DNA of 64,000 bases from Streptomyces sp. 2131.1 (GTDB lineage: Bacteria > Actinomycetota > Actinomycetes > Streptomycetales > Streptomycetaceae), in NCBI RefSeq assembly GCF_900105515.1, contig NZ_FNSY01000001.1, forward strand, positions 5,940,001 through 6,004,000, read 5' to 3'. The notes beneath the pieces were generated by a model. The model searched no databases and had not been told where the DNA came from. It was given only the letters and a program-made list of their open reading frames with translations. The first letter of the stretch is position 1; every line of letters starts with the position of its first letter. The translations under genes were made by a program, and so were the position numbers. This document shows, one piece after another, positions 36,590 through 45,772 of the stretch.

Positions 36590-38935
36590 TCAGCAGGCGC
36601 CGAGGTCCTGCCAGACGCCCCACTCACCCGTGGAGCCGGGCTTCTCGCCCTTCGTCCACCACTTCGCCTTCCACTGGTGGCCGTCCTGGCTCACCGTCGT
36701 ACCGGCGCCGTACTCCGCGCTCGCGCTCCACGCCGCCGCGGCGCAGGTGCCGCCCGACGGGTCCGGGCTGGGGCCGGTCGAGCCCGAGGGGTCCGGCGTC
36801 GGGGTCGAGCCCGTGCCCGGCTCGACGACCGTGGTGCCGCGGGCCAGGTCCGCCGCCAGGGCGTAGGACTTGCCACCGAACGTCACGGTCCAGTTGGACG
36901 GGGTGGACGTCGGCAGGTAGTACACGAAGTCCACCTGGACCGACGCGCCGGGCGCCAGGCTCTGCCAGGACGGCAGCTTCAGGGAGACGCGGTTGTAGTC
37001 GCCCTTCAGTCCGCCCACGTTGTTCGCGGCCGAGTGGTCGCTGCGCACGATCGTGGTGCCGAAGCCCGACTGGTCCTTGGCGTTGGCGGGCGCCGAGGTG
37101 GAGTAGTCGAACTGGAACTCCGTGCCGCCGGGCAGCGTCGCCTTCGTGTTGTTGGTGATCGTCAGCTTGGGGCTGATCGGGTAGTTCGAGTCGCCCAGCG
37201 GGAACTGTCCGAAGGAGACGTCGATGTCCAGCGCCTGCGTCGGCAGGTCGATGGTGGAGCGCTTCGCCCCGTACGGCGCGGCCTTCTTGAAGGCGTCGTA
37301 CATCGTCGAGGTGAGCGTGGAGCCGGGCTCGTACTGGCCCTTGGCCGCGTTCCAGCCGTAGTCGCCGGCCAGCTCCCAGATCATCGTGCCGCCGATGCCC
37401 TTGTCGGCCACGTAGGCCGCCTTGGCCTGCACGGACTGCTCGTCCTCGGTGGAGAGGAAGACCTTCTTCTCGGCGTTCCACAGCCACGGCGCGACCAGCG
37501 TCGAGTCGTAGTTGCGGACGTAGGCGCCGGTCAGCTCGGTGTCCGCGGGGAACCCGTAGTCCGTGACGTAGTCGCCGACGATGCCCTTCTCCAGGTTCTT
37601 GGCGTGCCACATCGGGTTTGAGCCGGCGGGCGCCTCCTTGCCGTTGGTGTCCTCGTCGTGCCAGAGGTTGTCGATGCCGACGGCGCCGTCACCGCACTTG
37701 GTCAGCCCCGCGCCCGCCGGGCAGTCGGTCGAAGCCGCCTTGCCCCACAGGCCGTTGGTGCCGCCCTGCACGTTCTTGAAGCCGCGGGTGTAGTACGGGA
37801 GCCCGATGTTGATCCGGCCGGACGGCATCGAACCGCGGAAGTAGTGGTACGCCCAGTCGGTGTTGAGGTAGCCGGTGCCGCCGTACTGCGAGGTGGAGTA
37901 GACGCTCGCCTGGGCGAGTTCCGCGTCCTTGCCGTCGTCGAAGAGCGCGGCGTTGGGGCCGACGTACTCGTTCCAGGCGCCGTGCAGGTCGTACGACATG
38001 ATGTTGACGTAGTCCAGGTACTTCTGGACCTGGAAGGTCTCCATGCCGCGCAGCAGGTAGCCGGACGAGGGGGCGGCGACGCTGAGCAGGTAGTGGTGGC
38101 CGTCGGCGGCGGAGGCCCGGTCGAGCTTCTCGCGCAGGGTCTTCATCAGCGCGGCGTAGCTCTTGACCAGGCCGGCCCGGCGGGCGTTGGACAGCGTCCA
38201 GTCCAGCGGGTTCCCGGCGTCCTTCATGGTGGTCGGGTACTCGTAGTCGATGTCGACGCCGTTGAAGCCGTACTTCCGGATGAAGTCGACGGTCGAGTCC
38301 GCGAAGGTGTTGATCCCGGTCTGGTTGACCGAGCCGTCGGCGTTCGTGGCCATCGAGTAGAAGCCGCCGGAGTCGACGCGCTTGCCGCTGTCGTCGAAGT
38401 AGCCGCCGGTCTCGGCCCAGCCGCCGACGGAGACCATCGTCTTGACGTTCGGATGCTGCTTCTTGAACTTGCTCAGCAGGTTGAAATGGCCCTTGTAGGA
38501 GAGGTCCGGGTCCATTTCTGCGCCCTTGACGCCCGGCCAGGTCATGCCGGTGGAGGCGTTTTCCGGCCCGTCCGCGCCGACGGAGATCCTGTTCGATCCG
38601 TCGACGTGGGCGAAGGCGTAGTTGAGGTGGGTGACCTTGTCCCAGGGGATGTCGGAGGCGAGGTAGGCGGGCTTGCCGTCCTTGCCGGTCCGCCAGTTCG
38701 TGAAGTAGCCGATGACGCGCCGCGGGTGGTCGGCGCCCATCTTCTCGCGGCCCTCGGAGTCGTAAACGGAGCAGTAGGGGACGGCGACGCCCGGCGTCTC
38801 GTAGAGCCCGTCGGGGCGACAGGACTCCTGGTCGGCGGCTTGCGAGGGGGTCGCGGCGAGCGAGCCGATCAGCAGCGCGGCGACGGAGACGCCGGCGGCG
38901 AGGAGCGAGGCTCTCGCACGGGTGGGGGACAGCAC
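36590..38935 (-). CDS. Secreted multidomain GH18 chitinase with C-terminal chitin-binding module
   Basis: The 781-residue preprotein has a Sec signal peptide (about 1-33, ending TPSQA before ADQESC). A GH18 barrel covers about 70-540 with active site NGVDIDYEYP, catalytic Glu232, Asp230 and Asp228; the first motif Asp is Asn here. A beta-sandwich module follows (about 560-700), then a Pro/Ser/Gly linker and a CBM5/12-like module (WSASAEYGAGTTVSQDGHQWKAKWW split by aromatic residues, 731-781). GTG 38935 follows CAGGAGGA. It resembles the SCO1444 chitinase from memory. It lies downstream of a DasR-type promoter and is convergent with the ROK gene. Confidence 0.93.
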   Translation of the reverse strand: MLSPTRARASLLAAGVSVAALLIGSLAATPSQAADQESCRPDGLYETPGVAVPYCSVYDSEGREKMGADHPRRVIGYFTNWRTGKDGKPAYLASDIPWDKVTHLNYAFAHVDGSNRISVGADGPENASTGMTWPGVKGAEMDPDLSYKGHFNLLSKFKKQHPNVKTMVSVGGWAETGGYFDDSGKRVDSGGFYSMATNADGSVNQTGINTFADSTVDFIRKYGFNGVDIDYEYPTTMKDAGNPLDWTLSNARRAGLVKSYAALMKTLREKLDRASAADGHHYLLSVAAPSSGYLLRGMETFQVQKYLDYVNIMSYDLHGAWNEYVGPNAALFDDGKDAELAQASVYSTSQYGGTGYLNTDWAYHYFRGSMPSGRINIGLPYYTRGFKNVQGGTNGLWGKAASTDCPAGAGLTKCGDGAVGIDNLWHDEDTNGKEAPAGSNPMWHAKNLEKGIVGDYVTDYGFPADTELTGAYVRNYDSTLVAPWLWNAEKKVFLSTEDEQSVQAKAAYVADKGIGGTMIWELAGDYGWNAAKGQYEPGSTLTSTMYDAFKKAAPYGAKRSTIDLPTQALDIDVSFGQFPLGDSNYPISPKLTITNNTKATLPGGTEFQFDYSTSAPANAKDQSGFGTTIVRSDHSAANNVGGLKGDYNRVSLKLPSWQSLAPGASVQVDFVYYLPTSTPSNWTVTFGGKSYALAADLARGTTVVEPGTGSTPTPDPSGSTGPSPDPSGGTCAAAAWSASAEYGAGTTVSQDGHQWKAKWWTKGEKPGSTGEWGVWQDLGAC

Positions 38936-39043
38936 GTTCGGTTCCTCCTGGGGAGGTCGGCAGAACACAACTGACAAGGGGGTGGGTCGTGTTGGGTCCC
39001 GGGCGTGCGCACACCAGGAAACCGCTCCTCGGAGGTGACGCAG

Positions 39044-39087
39044 AGATTAAGAGGACTAGACCAGTGCGTCAATAGGTCTGGACCAAT
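39044..39087 (-). promoter_or_regulatory. Chitinase promoter with two DasR-type (dre) sites
   Basis: Read on the minus strand, TTGACG (39072-39067) and TAATCT (39049-39044) are 17 bases apart, a near-ideal vegetative promoter about 110 bases before the chitinase start. Site 1, AGAGGACTAGACCAGT (39050-39065), matches the dre consensus ACTGGTCTAGACCAGT at 13 of 16 positions and fills the spacer. Site 2, ATAGGTCTGGACCAAT (39072-39087), matches 12 of 16 and lies just upstream of the -35. DasR repression relieved by GlcNAc phosphates is established for Streptomyces chitinases. Confidence 0.8.
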
Positions 39088-39211
39088 CGGATCCATTCCT
39101 CTGCGAGTGTCCGAAAAGAGCCCTTGTCACGGGCTGTCTGTGAGCCACTCCACAGCGTTCACCCCTATGGTCCATGCCCGGTCGTGGCACACTGATCGTG
39201 TACCAGCAGCA

Positions 39212-39338
39212 GCGCACTCCGGGGTCGGTGCAATTCCGAACCGGCGGTTATAGTCCGCGACCCGTCCGCATCCAGCGGCCGGTTGACCAGGTGGGATTCC
39301 TGGACCGACGGTTAAAGTCCGGATGGGAGGCAGTGCGC
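39212..39338 (+). promoter_or_regulatory. FMN riboswitch (RFN element)
   Basis: The conserved RFN segments are present in order: GGGGTCGGTGCAATTCCGAA, then CCGGCGGTTATAGTCCGCGA, GACCAGGTGGGATTCCTGGA, and CCGACGGTTAAAGTCCGGAT with GGGAGGCAGTGCGC. The closing P1 helix pairs GCGCACT (39212-39218) with AGTGCGC (39332-39338). It sits 160 bases upstream of ribD, with an intrinsic terminator in between. Binding FMN should shut off the rib operon. Confidence 0.96.
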
Positions 39339-39370
39339 GGCGGGCCGTTTCACGGGTACGCCGCCGTCGG

Positions 39371-39405
39371 CGGATGGATTCCGGACCACCGGACCATCCG
39401 TGTTT
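39371..39405 (+). terminator. Expression-platform terminator of the FMN riboswitch
   Basis: CGGATGG/CCATCCG form the outer stem and TCCGG/CCGGA the inner stem (with a two-base AT bulge on the left) around an ACCA loop. They are followed by TGTTTTCC, an unusually good U-run for this genome. It lies 33 bases after the aptamer, so control is probably by premature termination. Confidence 0.75.
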
Positions 39406-39497
39406 TCCGGCTTTCGGCGTCCCTGTCGTGCGTTCCCGCTTCTTCTGTCGTCATCGACAGGCCCCGGAGTCCGTGCCCGAAGAGGCAGGAGGACCCG

Positions 39498-40598
39498 GTG
39501 GACACCGCAGCCGACACCACCGCCATGCGCCGAGCCATCGCGCTCGCCGCCCGCGGTCTCGGCTCCACCAGCCCCAACCCGGTCGTCGGATGCGTCGTCC
39601 TCGACGCCGCCGGTCAGACCGCGGGCGAGGGCTTCCACCAGCGCGCCGGCGGCCCGCACGCCGAGATCCACGCCCTGCGCGCGGCCGGCGACCGCGCCCG
39701 CGGCGGCACCGCCTACGTCACCCTCGAACCCTGTAACCACACCGGCCGCACCGGCCCCTGTGCCCAGGCGCTCATCGAGGCCGGCGTCGCCCGGGTCGTC
39801 TACGCGGTCGGCGACCCGAATCCGCAGGCCACCGGTGGTGCCGAGACCCTTCGCGCGGCCGGCGTCCGGGCCGAGGCGGGCCTCCTCGCCGCCGAGGCCG
39901 AGGCCGGCAACGCCGCCTGGCTGACCTCGGTGCGCCGGGGCCGCCCGCACGTCACCTGGAAGTACGCGGCCAGCCTGGACGGCCGGGTCGCCGCCGCCGA
40001 CGCCACCAGCCGCTGGATCAGCTCCGCAGAGTCCCGCGCCGACGTCCACCGGCTGCGCGCCGAGGCCGACGCGGTCGTCGTCGGCTCCGGCACCGCCCGC
40101 GCCGACGACCCCCAGCTCGGGGTGCGCGGCGTCGACGGCGCGGTCCAGCCCCTACGGGTCGTCGTCGACACCCGCGCCACCGTCGTCCGGCCCGGCGCCC
40201 GGGTCCTGGACGCCTCCGCGCCCACCCTGGTCGCGGTCGCCGAGGACGCCGACGCCCGCCACCTGCCCGACGAGGCGGTCCTGCGCCTCCCGCGTGCCCA
40301 CGGCGGCTCCGGCCTCGACCTGGAGGCCCTGCTCGCCGCCCTCCACGAGCGCGGCGTGCGCTCCGTACTCCTCGAAGGCGGCCCGGTCCTGGCCGGCGCC
40401 TTCGTCGCCGCGGGACTCGTCGACAAGGTCGTCGGCTATCTCGCCCCCGTCCTCCTCGGCGCGGGCCCCGCGGCCCTCGCCGACGCCGGAATCCCCACCC
40501 TCGCCCAGGCGTTGCGCCTCGATGTGACGGAGACCGTCCGCATCGGCCCCGATCTGCGCGTCACCGCCGTTCCCGGCCCCGCCCGGAAGGAAAACTGA
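39498..40598 (+). CDS. ribD: Bifunctional pyrimidine deaminase / reductase of riboflavin synthesis
   Basis: RibD carries out the deamination and side-chain reduction steps after GTP cyclohydrolase II. The N-terminal deaminase has the zinc motif HAE (GPHAEIHAL) and PCNHTGRTGPC. The C-terminal reductase (about 150-366) has VTWKYAASLDGR and LLEGGPVLAGAF. GTG 39498 follows AGGAGGA and gives 366 residues. It is the first gene after the FMN riboswitch, and ribE starts directly at its stop. Confidence 0.96.
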   Translation: MDTAADTTAMRRAIALAARGLGSTSPNPVVGCVVLDAAGQTAGEGFHQRAGGPHAEIHALRAAGDRARGGTAYVTLEPCNHTGRTGPCAQALIEAGVARVVYAVGDPNPQATGGAETLRAAGVRAEAGLLAAEAEAGNAAWLTSVRRGRPHVTWKYAASLDGRVAAADATSRWISSAESRADVHRLRAEADAVVVGSGTARADDPQLGVRGVDGAVQPLRVVVDTRATVVRPGARVLDASAPTLVAVAEDADARHLPDEAVLRLPRAHGGSGLDLEALLAALHERGVRSVLLEGGPVLAGAFVAAGLVDKVVGYLAPVLLGAGPAALADAGIPTLAQALRLDVTETVRIGPDLRVTAVPGPARKEN

Positions 40599-41216
40599 GT
40601 GTTCACCGGAATTGTCGAAGAACTCGGTGAGGTCACCGCCGTCGAGCAGCTCGACGACGCCTCCCGCTTCCGTCTGCGCGGCCCCGTCGTCACCGAGGGC
40701 GCCAAGCACGGCGACTCGATCGCCGTGAACGGCGTCTGCCTGACCGTCGTGGAGCTCGGCGAGCACGAGTTCACCGCCGACGTGATGGCCGAGACCCTGA
40801 ACCGCTCCAGCCTCGGTGCCCTGACGACCGGCTCCCGCGTCAACCTCGAACGCCCCATGGCGCTCGGCGGGCGGCTCGGCGGCCACATCGTCCAGGGCCA
40901 CGTCGACGGCACCGGCCGCATCATGGAGCGCCGGCCCTCCGAGAACTGGGAGATCGTGAAGATCTCGCTCCCGGCCGCCCTCACCCGGTACGTGGTGGAG
41001 AAGGGCTCGATCACCGTCGACGGCGTCAGCCTGACCGTGGTGGAGGCCGGACCCGACTACTTCACCATCAGCCTCATCCCCACCACCCTCGCGCTGACCA
41101 CGCTCGGCATCAAGGGGCCCGGCGACCCGGTCAACCTCGAAGTGGACGTCATCGCCAAGTATGTCGAGCGGCTGCTCGGCGACTCCGCGCCGCGGACCGG
41201 GGAGGAGGCGGAATGA
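40599..41216 (+). CDS. ribE: Riboflavin synthase, alpha chain
   Basis: The enzyme dismutates two 6,7-dimethyl-8-ribityllumazine molecules into riboflavin. It has two tandem lumazine-binding repeats: MFTGIVEELGEV with VNGVCLTVV, and GGRLGGHIVQGHVDG with VDGVSLTVV. GTG 40599 is right after the ribD stop and follows GGAAGG. It has 205 residues. The TGA overlaps the next start (ATGA). Confidence 0.95.
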   Translation: MFTGIVEELGEVTAVEQLDDASRFRLRGPVVTEGAKHGDSIAVNGVCLTVVELGEHEFTADVMAETLNRSSLGALTTGSRVNLERPMALGGRLGGHIVQGHVDGTGRIMERRPSENWEIVKISLPAALTRYVVEKGSITVDGVSLTVVEAGPDYFTISLIPTTLALTTLGIKGPGDPVNLEVDVIAKYVERLLGDSAPRTGEEAE

Positions 41217-41853
41217 GCGCCCTGCACTGGCTGAACTCCGAGGCCTTCACCGTCCTCGACCAGCGCATCATCTGGTCCGACATGATCGGCAACACCGTCG
41301 GCCTGATCGCCCTCGCGCTCGGCTGGCTGCGCTCGATCTGGACCTGGCCCGCCCAGCTCCTGTCCGGCGTGGTCCTGGTCGCCGCCAACGTCTCCGTCCA
41401 GCAGGCGGGCAGCGTCGGCAAGCAGGTCATCGTCATCGCCGTCGCCGTCTGGGGCTGGCAGCAGTGGACCCGGGGCCGGCAGCGGGCCCAGGACGGCTCC
41501 ATAGCGGTCCGCTTCGCCACCTGGCGCGAACGCGGCTACCTGGTCGGCGGGGCCGCCCTCGGCACCCTCGCGGTCGGCGGCCTGTTCACCGCCTTCCCCT
41601 CGCTCTCCTGGAGCCCGTGGGCGGACGCCTACATCTTCGCCGGCACCCTGGTCGCGATGCTCGCCCAGGCCCGCGGCATGGTCGAGTTCTGGTTCGCCTG
41701 GCTCCTCGTCGACCTGGTCGGCGTCCCGCTGAACTTCCACAGCGGCCTCGCCTTCTCCGGTCTGATCTACGTCGTCTACGGCGCCCTCGTCCTGTGGGGC
41801 ATGCGCGACTGGTGGCTGCGTACGCGGACACCCGCTCTGAAGGGAGCCACGGC

Positions 41854-41857
<4 letters not shown>
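41213..41857 (+). CDS. ribM: PnuC-family riboflavin transporter (RibM/PnuX type)
   Basis: The 214-residue membrane protein, with about six to seven helices, belongs to the PnuC family of nicotinamide riboside transporters. It lies inside the FMN-riboswitch operon and overlaps both neighbours by ATGA. The family members in this position, RibM of S. davaonensis and PnuX of Corynebacterium, were shown to carry riboflavin. Context therefore favours riboflavin uptake over NAD precursor uptake. Segments VQQAGSVGKQ and FYxW-like WGWQQWTRG fit the family. Specificity is not proven. Confidence 0.88.
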
Positions 41858-43152
<1,295 letters not shown>

Positions 43153-43192
43153 CACCACCAGCAGTCACCCGTACAGAGAAGCCAGGAGAGAC

Positions 43193-43678
43193 ATGAGCGG
43201 CAAGGGCGCACCCGAACTGTCCGTACGCAACTGCGGTGACCTCCGTGTGGCGGTCGTCGCCGCACAGTGGCACGAGAAGGTCATGGACGGACTCGTCGAC
43301 GGCGCCCTGCGCGCCCTGCACGAGCTGGGCATCGACGAGCCGACCCTGCTGCGGGTCCCCGGCAGCTTCGAGCTCCCGGTCGTCGCCAAGGTGCTCGCCG
43401 GACGCGGGTACGACGCGATCGTCGCCCTCGGCGTGATCATCCGCGGGGGCACCCCGCACTTCGAATACGTGTCCCACGGCGTCACCAACGGCCTCACCCA
43501 GGTCGCCGTCGACACCGGCGTCCCGGTCGGCTTCGGCGTCCTCACCTGTGACACCGAGGAGCAGGCACTCGACCGCGCGGGGATCGAGGGCTCCAACGAG
43601 GACAAGGGGCACGAAGCGGTCACCGCCGCCGTCGCCACCGCCGCCACACTGCGCTCGGTCAGCGAACCCTGGCGCTGA
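43193..43678 (+). CDS. ribH: 6,7-dimethyl-8-ribityllumazine synthase
   Basis: The enzyme condenses the RibB product with the RibD pathway product. The 161-residue protein carries RVPGSFELPV, LGVIIRGGTPHFEYV, the active-site stretch SHGVTNGL, and GFGVLTCDTEEQAL. ATG 43193 follows CAGGAGAG. It is the last rib gene, 40 bases after ribBA. Confidence 0.96.
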   Translation: MSGKGAPELSVRNCGDLRVAVVAAQWHEKVMDGLVDGALRALHELGIDEPTLLRVPGSFELPVVAKVLAGRGYDAIVALGVIIRGGTPHFEYVSHGVTNGLTQVAVDTGVPVGFGVLTCDTEEQALDRAGIEGSNEDKGHEAVTAAVATAATLRSVSEPWR

Positions 43679-43712
43679 GTGCGGGCCCGGCACCCCGTAT
43701 TCTGAGCACATC

Positions 43713-43985
43713 ATGGCGAACAAAACCTTCGAAGAGCTCTTCGCCGAGCTGCAGCACAAGGCCGCCAACGGCGACCCCTCCACCTCCCGCACCGCCGAGC
43801 TGGTGGACAAGGGGGTCCATGCCATCGGCAAGAAGGTCGTCGAGGAGGCCGCCGAAGTCTGGATGGCCGCCGAGCACGAGAGCAAGGACGCCGCCGCCGA
43901 GGAGATCTCGCAGCTGCTGTACCACGTCCAGGTGATGATGGTCGCGCGCGGGATCTCCCTCGACGACGTCTACGCCCACCTCTGA
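43713..43985 (+). CDS. hisE: Phosphoribosyl-ATP pyrophosphatase
   Basis: The second step of histidine synthesis. The 90-residue protein starts MANKTFEELFAELQ and contains the MazG-like metal motif EEAAEVWMAAEHE with EEISQLLYHVQVMM. No ribosome site precedes ATG 43713, but TATTCT (43698-43703) lies ten bases upstream and could be the -10 of a nearly leaderless transcript. In this genus hisE and hisG are apart from the main his cluster. Confidence 0.94.
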   Translation: MANKTFEELFAELQHKAANGDPSTSRTAELVDKGVHAIGKKVVEEAAEVWMAAEHESKDAAAEEISQLLYHVQVMMVARGISLDDVYAHL

Positions 43986-44048
43986 GCCAGGCCCCGCACG
44001 CTCCCGTACGTCATCCCGCCACACCTTTCGCAAAGGAAACCCGACCTC

Positions 44049-44897
44049 ATGCTGCGCATCGCCGTCCCCAACAAGGGTGCTATCTCCGGGCCTGCGATGG
44101 CGATGCTCCATGAGGCCGGCTACAAGCAGCGCAAGGAGTCGAAGGAACTCGTCCTCGTCGACCCCGCCAACGAGGTCGAGTTCTTCTACCTGCGCCCCCG
44201 CGACATCGCCATCTACGTCAGCTCGGGCCGCCTCGACATCGGCATCACCGGCCGCGACCTGCTGCTCGACTCCGGCGCCGAGGCCGAGGAGATCCTCCAG
44301 CTCGGCTTCGCCCGTTCCACCTTCCGCTACGCCACGAAGCCGGGCACCGTCACGGACCCCGCGGACTTCGGCGGCCTGACGATCGCCACCTCCTACGAGG
44401 GCATCGTCGCCAAGCACCTCGCCGAGTCCGGCGTCGACGCCTCCGTCGTCCACCTCGACGGCGCCGTCGAGACCGCCATCGAACTCGGCGTCGCCCAGGT
44501 CATCGCGGACGTCGTCGAGACCGGCACCAGCCTGCGCAACGCCGGCCTCGAAGTCATCGGCGAGCCCATCATGACCTCCGAGGCCGTCGTCATCCGGCGT
44601 ACCGGCGCCCCCGGCGACGAGCCCAAGGTCCAGCAGTTCCTGCGCCGCCTCCAGGGCGTCCTGGTGGCCCGCAGCTACGTGATGATGGACTACGACTGCC
44701 GCGTCGAGCACCTGGAGCGCGCCGTCGCCCTCACCCCGGGCCTGGAGTCGCCGACCATCTCCCCGCTTCACCACGAGGGCTGGGTCGCCGTCCGCTCCAT
44801 GGTCGCCGCCGCCGAGGCGCAGCGGATCATGGACGACCTGTACGACCTCGGCGCCCGCGCCATCCTCACCACCGCGATCCACGCCTGCCGGCTCTGA
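44049..44897 (+). CDS. hisG: ATP phosphoribosyltransferase (long form)
   Basis: This is the committed step of histidine synthesis. The 282-residue length and the C-terminal PII-like domain (about 205-282) mark the long, histidine-inhibited form that works without HisZ. Motifs are MLRIAVPNKGAISGPA, the DIGITGRD loop, LDGAVETAIELGVAQVIADVVETG (PRPP site) and LTTAIHACRL at the end. ATG 44049 follows AAAGGAAAC, 63 bases after hisE. Confidence 0.96.
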   Translation: MLRIAVPNKGAISGPAMAMLHEAGYKQRKESKELVLVDPANEVEFFYLRPRDIAIYVSSGRLDIGITGRDLLLDSGAEAEEILQLGFARSTFRYATKPGTVTDPADFGGLTIATSYEGIVAKHLAESGVDASVVHLDGAVETAIELGVAQVIADVVETGTSLRNAGLEVIGEPIMTSEAVVIRRTGAPGDEPKVQQFLRRLQGVLVARSYVMMDYDCRVEHLERAVALTPGLESPTISPLHHEGWVAVRSMVAAAEAQRIMDDLYDLGARAILTTAIHACRL

Positions 44898-44920
44898 CGG
44901 CGGGACGGAAGAAGAGCACG

Positions 44921-45385
44921 ATGTCAGCCCCCACACCCCCGCCCGGCCCCCCGGCCCTGCCGGTCACCTTCCGGCCGACCCGCACCCGGGTGGTCCTGCT
45001 GACCGTCGGCGCGGCGATGTTCGCCGTCATCACCGTCGTCGCCTTCACCCTCGAACAGCTCAGCGGGGGAGAGCGGGTGAGCTTCGTCTTCACCGCGCTG
45101 CTCTTCTTCGCCGTCCTGGCGCTGCTCAGCCGCCCCAAGGTCGTCGCGGACGAGGAGGGCGTGACGGTGGTCAACCTCACGCGCACCCGGCGCCTCTCCT
45201 GGGCGCAGATCGTCCGCGTCAACCTGAGGGTGGGCGACCCGTGGGTCTTCCTCGACCTCAGCGACGGCACCAGCATGCCCGCCCTCGGCATCCAGCCCGG
45301 CATCGCCAAGCAGCGGGCCATCCAGGACGCCCGCGCCCTGCGCGCCCTCGCCGAGAACCACGGCACGGGCGCGGACAACGGCTAG
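44921..45385 (+). CDS. PH-domain membrane protein of unknown function
   Basis: The 154-residue protein has two adjacent membrane helices (about 24-45 and 52-69) and then a bacterial PH-like domain (RPKVVADEEGVTVVNLTRTRRLSWAQIVRV interrupted by turns). It starts with ATG 23 bases after hisG, so it may be cotranscribed with hisEG. The same position is kept in other Streptomyces from memory. No catalytic residues are seen. Confidence 0.88.
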   Translation: MSAPTPPPGPPALPVTFRPTRTRVVLLTVGAAMFAVITVVAFTLEQLSGGERVSFVFTALLFFAVLALLSRPKVVADEEGVTVVNLTRTRRLSWAQIVRVNLRVGDPWVFLDLSDGTSMPALGIQPGIAKQRAIQDARALRALAENHGTGADNG

Positions 45386-45386
45386 A

Positions 45387-45584
45387 GGGCGGCTTGCCGG
45401 TCAGGGCCGGGTCCACGACGCCCGGCACTTCCCCAAGCTCTGAGCCGCGTTCGAGCAGGGGAGGCCCCATCCCCCGCCGCGTTGCCGAAACGCCCGAACA
45501 GCTCTGCCGTCAGGACGCTCCGGCGCCTTGCGATGCACCGCACCAGGCGCCGCGCCCTGTCCGGCCCTGACCGACAAGCCGCCC
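45387..45584. mobile_element. MITE-like palindromic element, 198 bases, no coding capacity
   Basis: Terminal inverted repeats of 24 bases (45387-45410 and 45561-45584, one mismatch) begin GGGCGGCTTGCCGGTCAGGG. The interior has a nested hairpin GGCGCC...GGCGCC (45511-45540 region) and the segment TTCCCCAAGCTCTGAGC...GAGCAGGGGAGG, a sequence I associate with many Streptomyces intergenic regions. It starts two bases after the stop of the PH-domain gene. No target-site duplication is obvious. There is no transposase, so it would be non-autonomous. Confidence 0.6.
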
Positions 45585-45772
45585 CAGCCCCTTGCCCCGT
45601 ACCGCCTCCCGTTGATTACTCTGGAAGGCGGTGGCGCCCCGTGCGCGCCCCGCCCCGCCCGAAGGCCCACGCGGCCGGCGGGGATTTTCCTGCGACCCGA
45701 GGAGTGACTCCCTCCAGCAATGGACGGATCGTCCGGTAGTACCTGCGCCGCCCCCTCCGCGGAGGCGGCGGC

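Noticed and set aside
45380..45590. Target-site duplication flanking the MITE-like element.
   Set aside because: Flanking bases do not repeat; the element is kept as putative without a defined insertion site.
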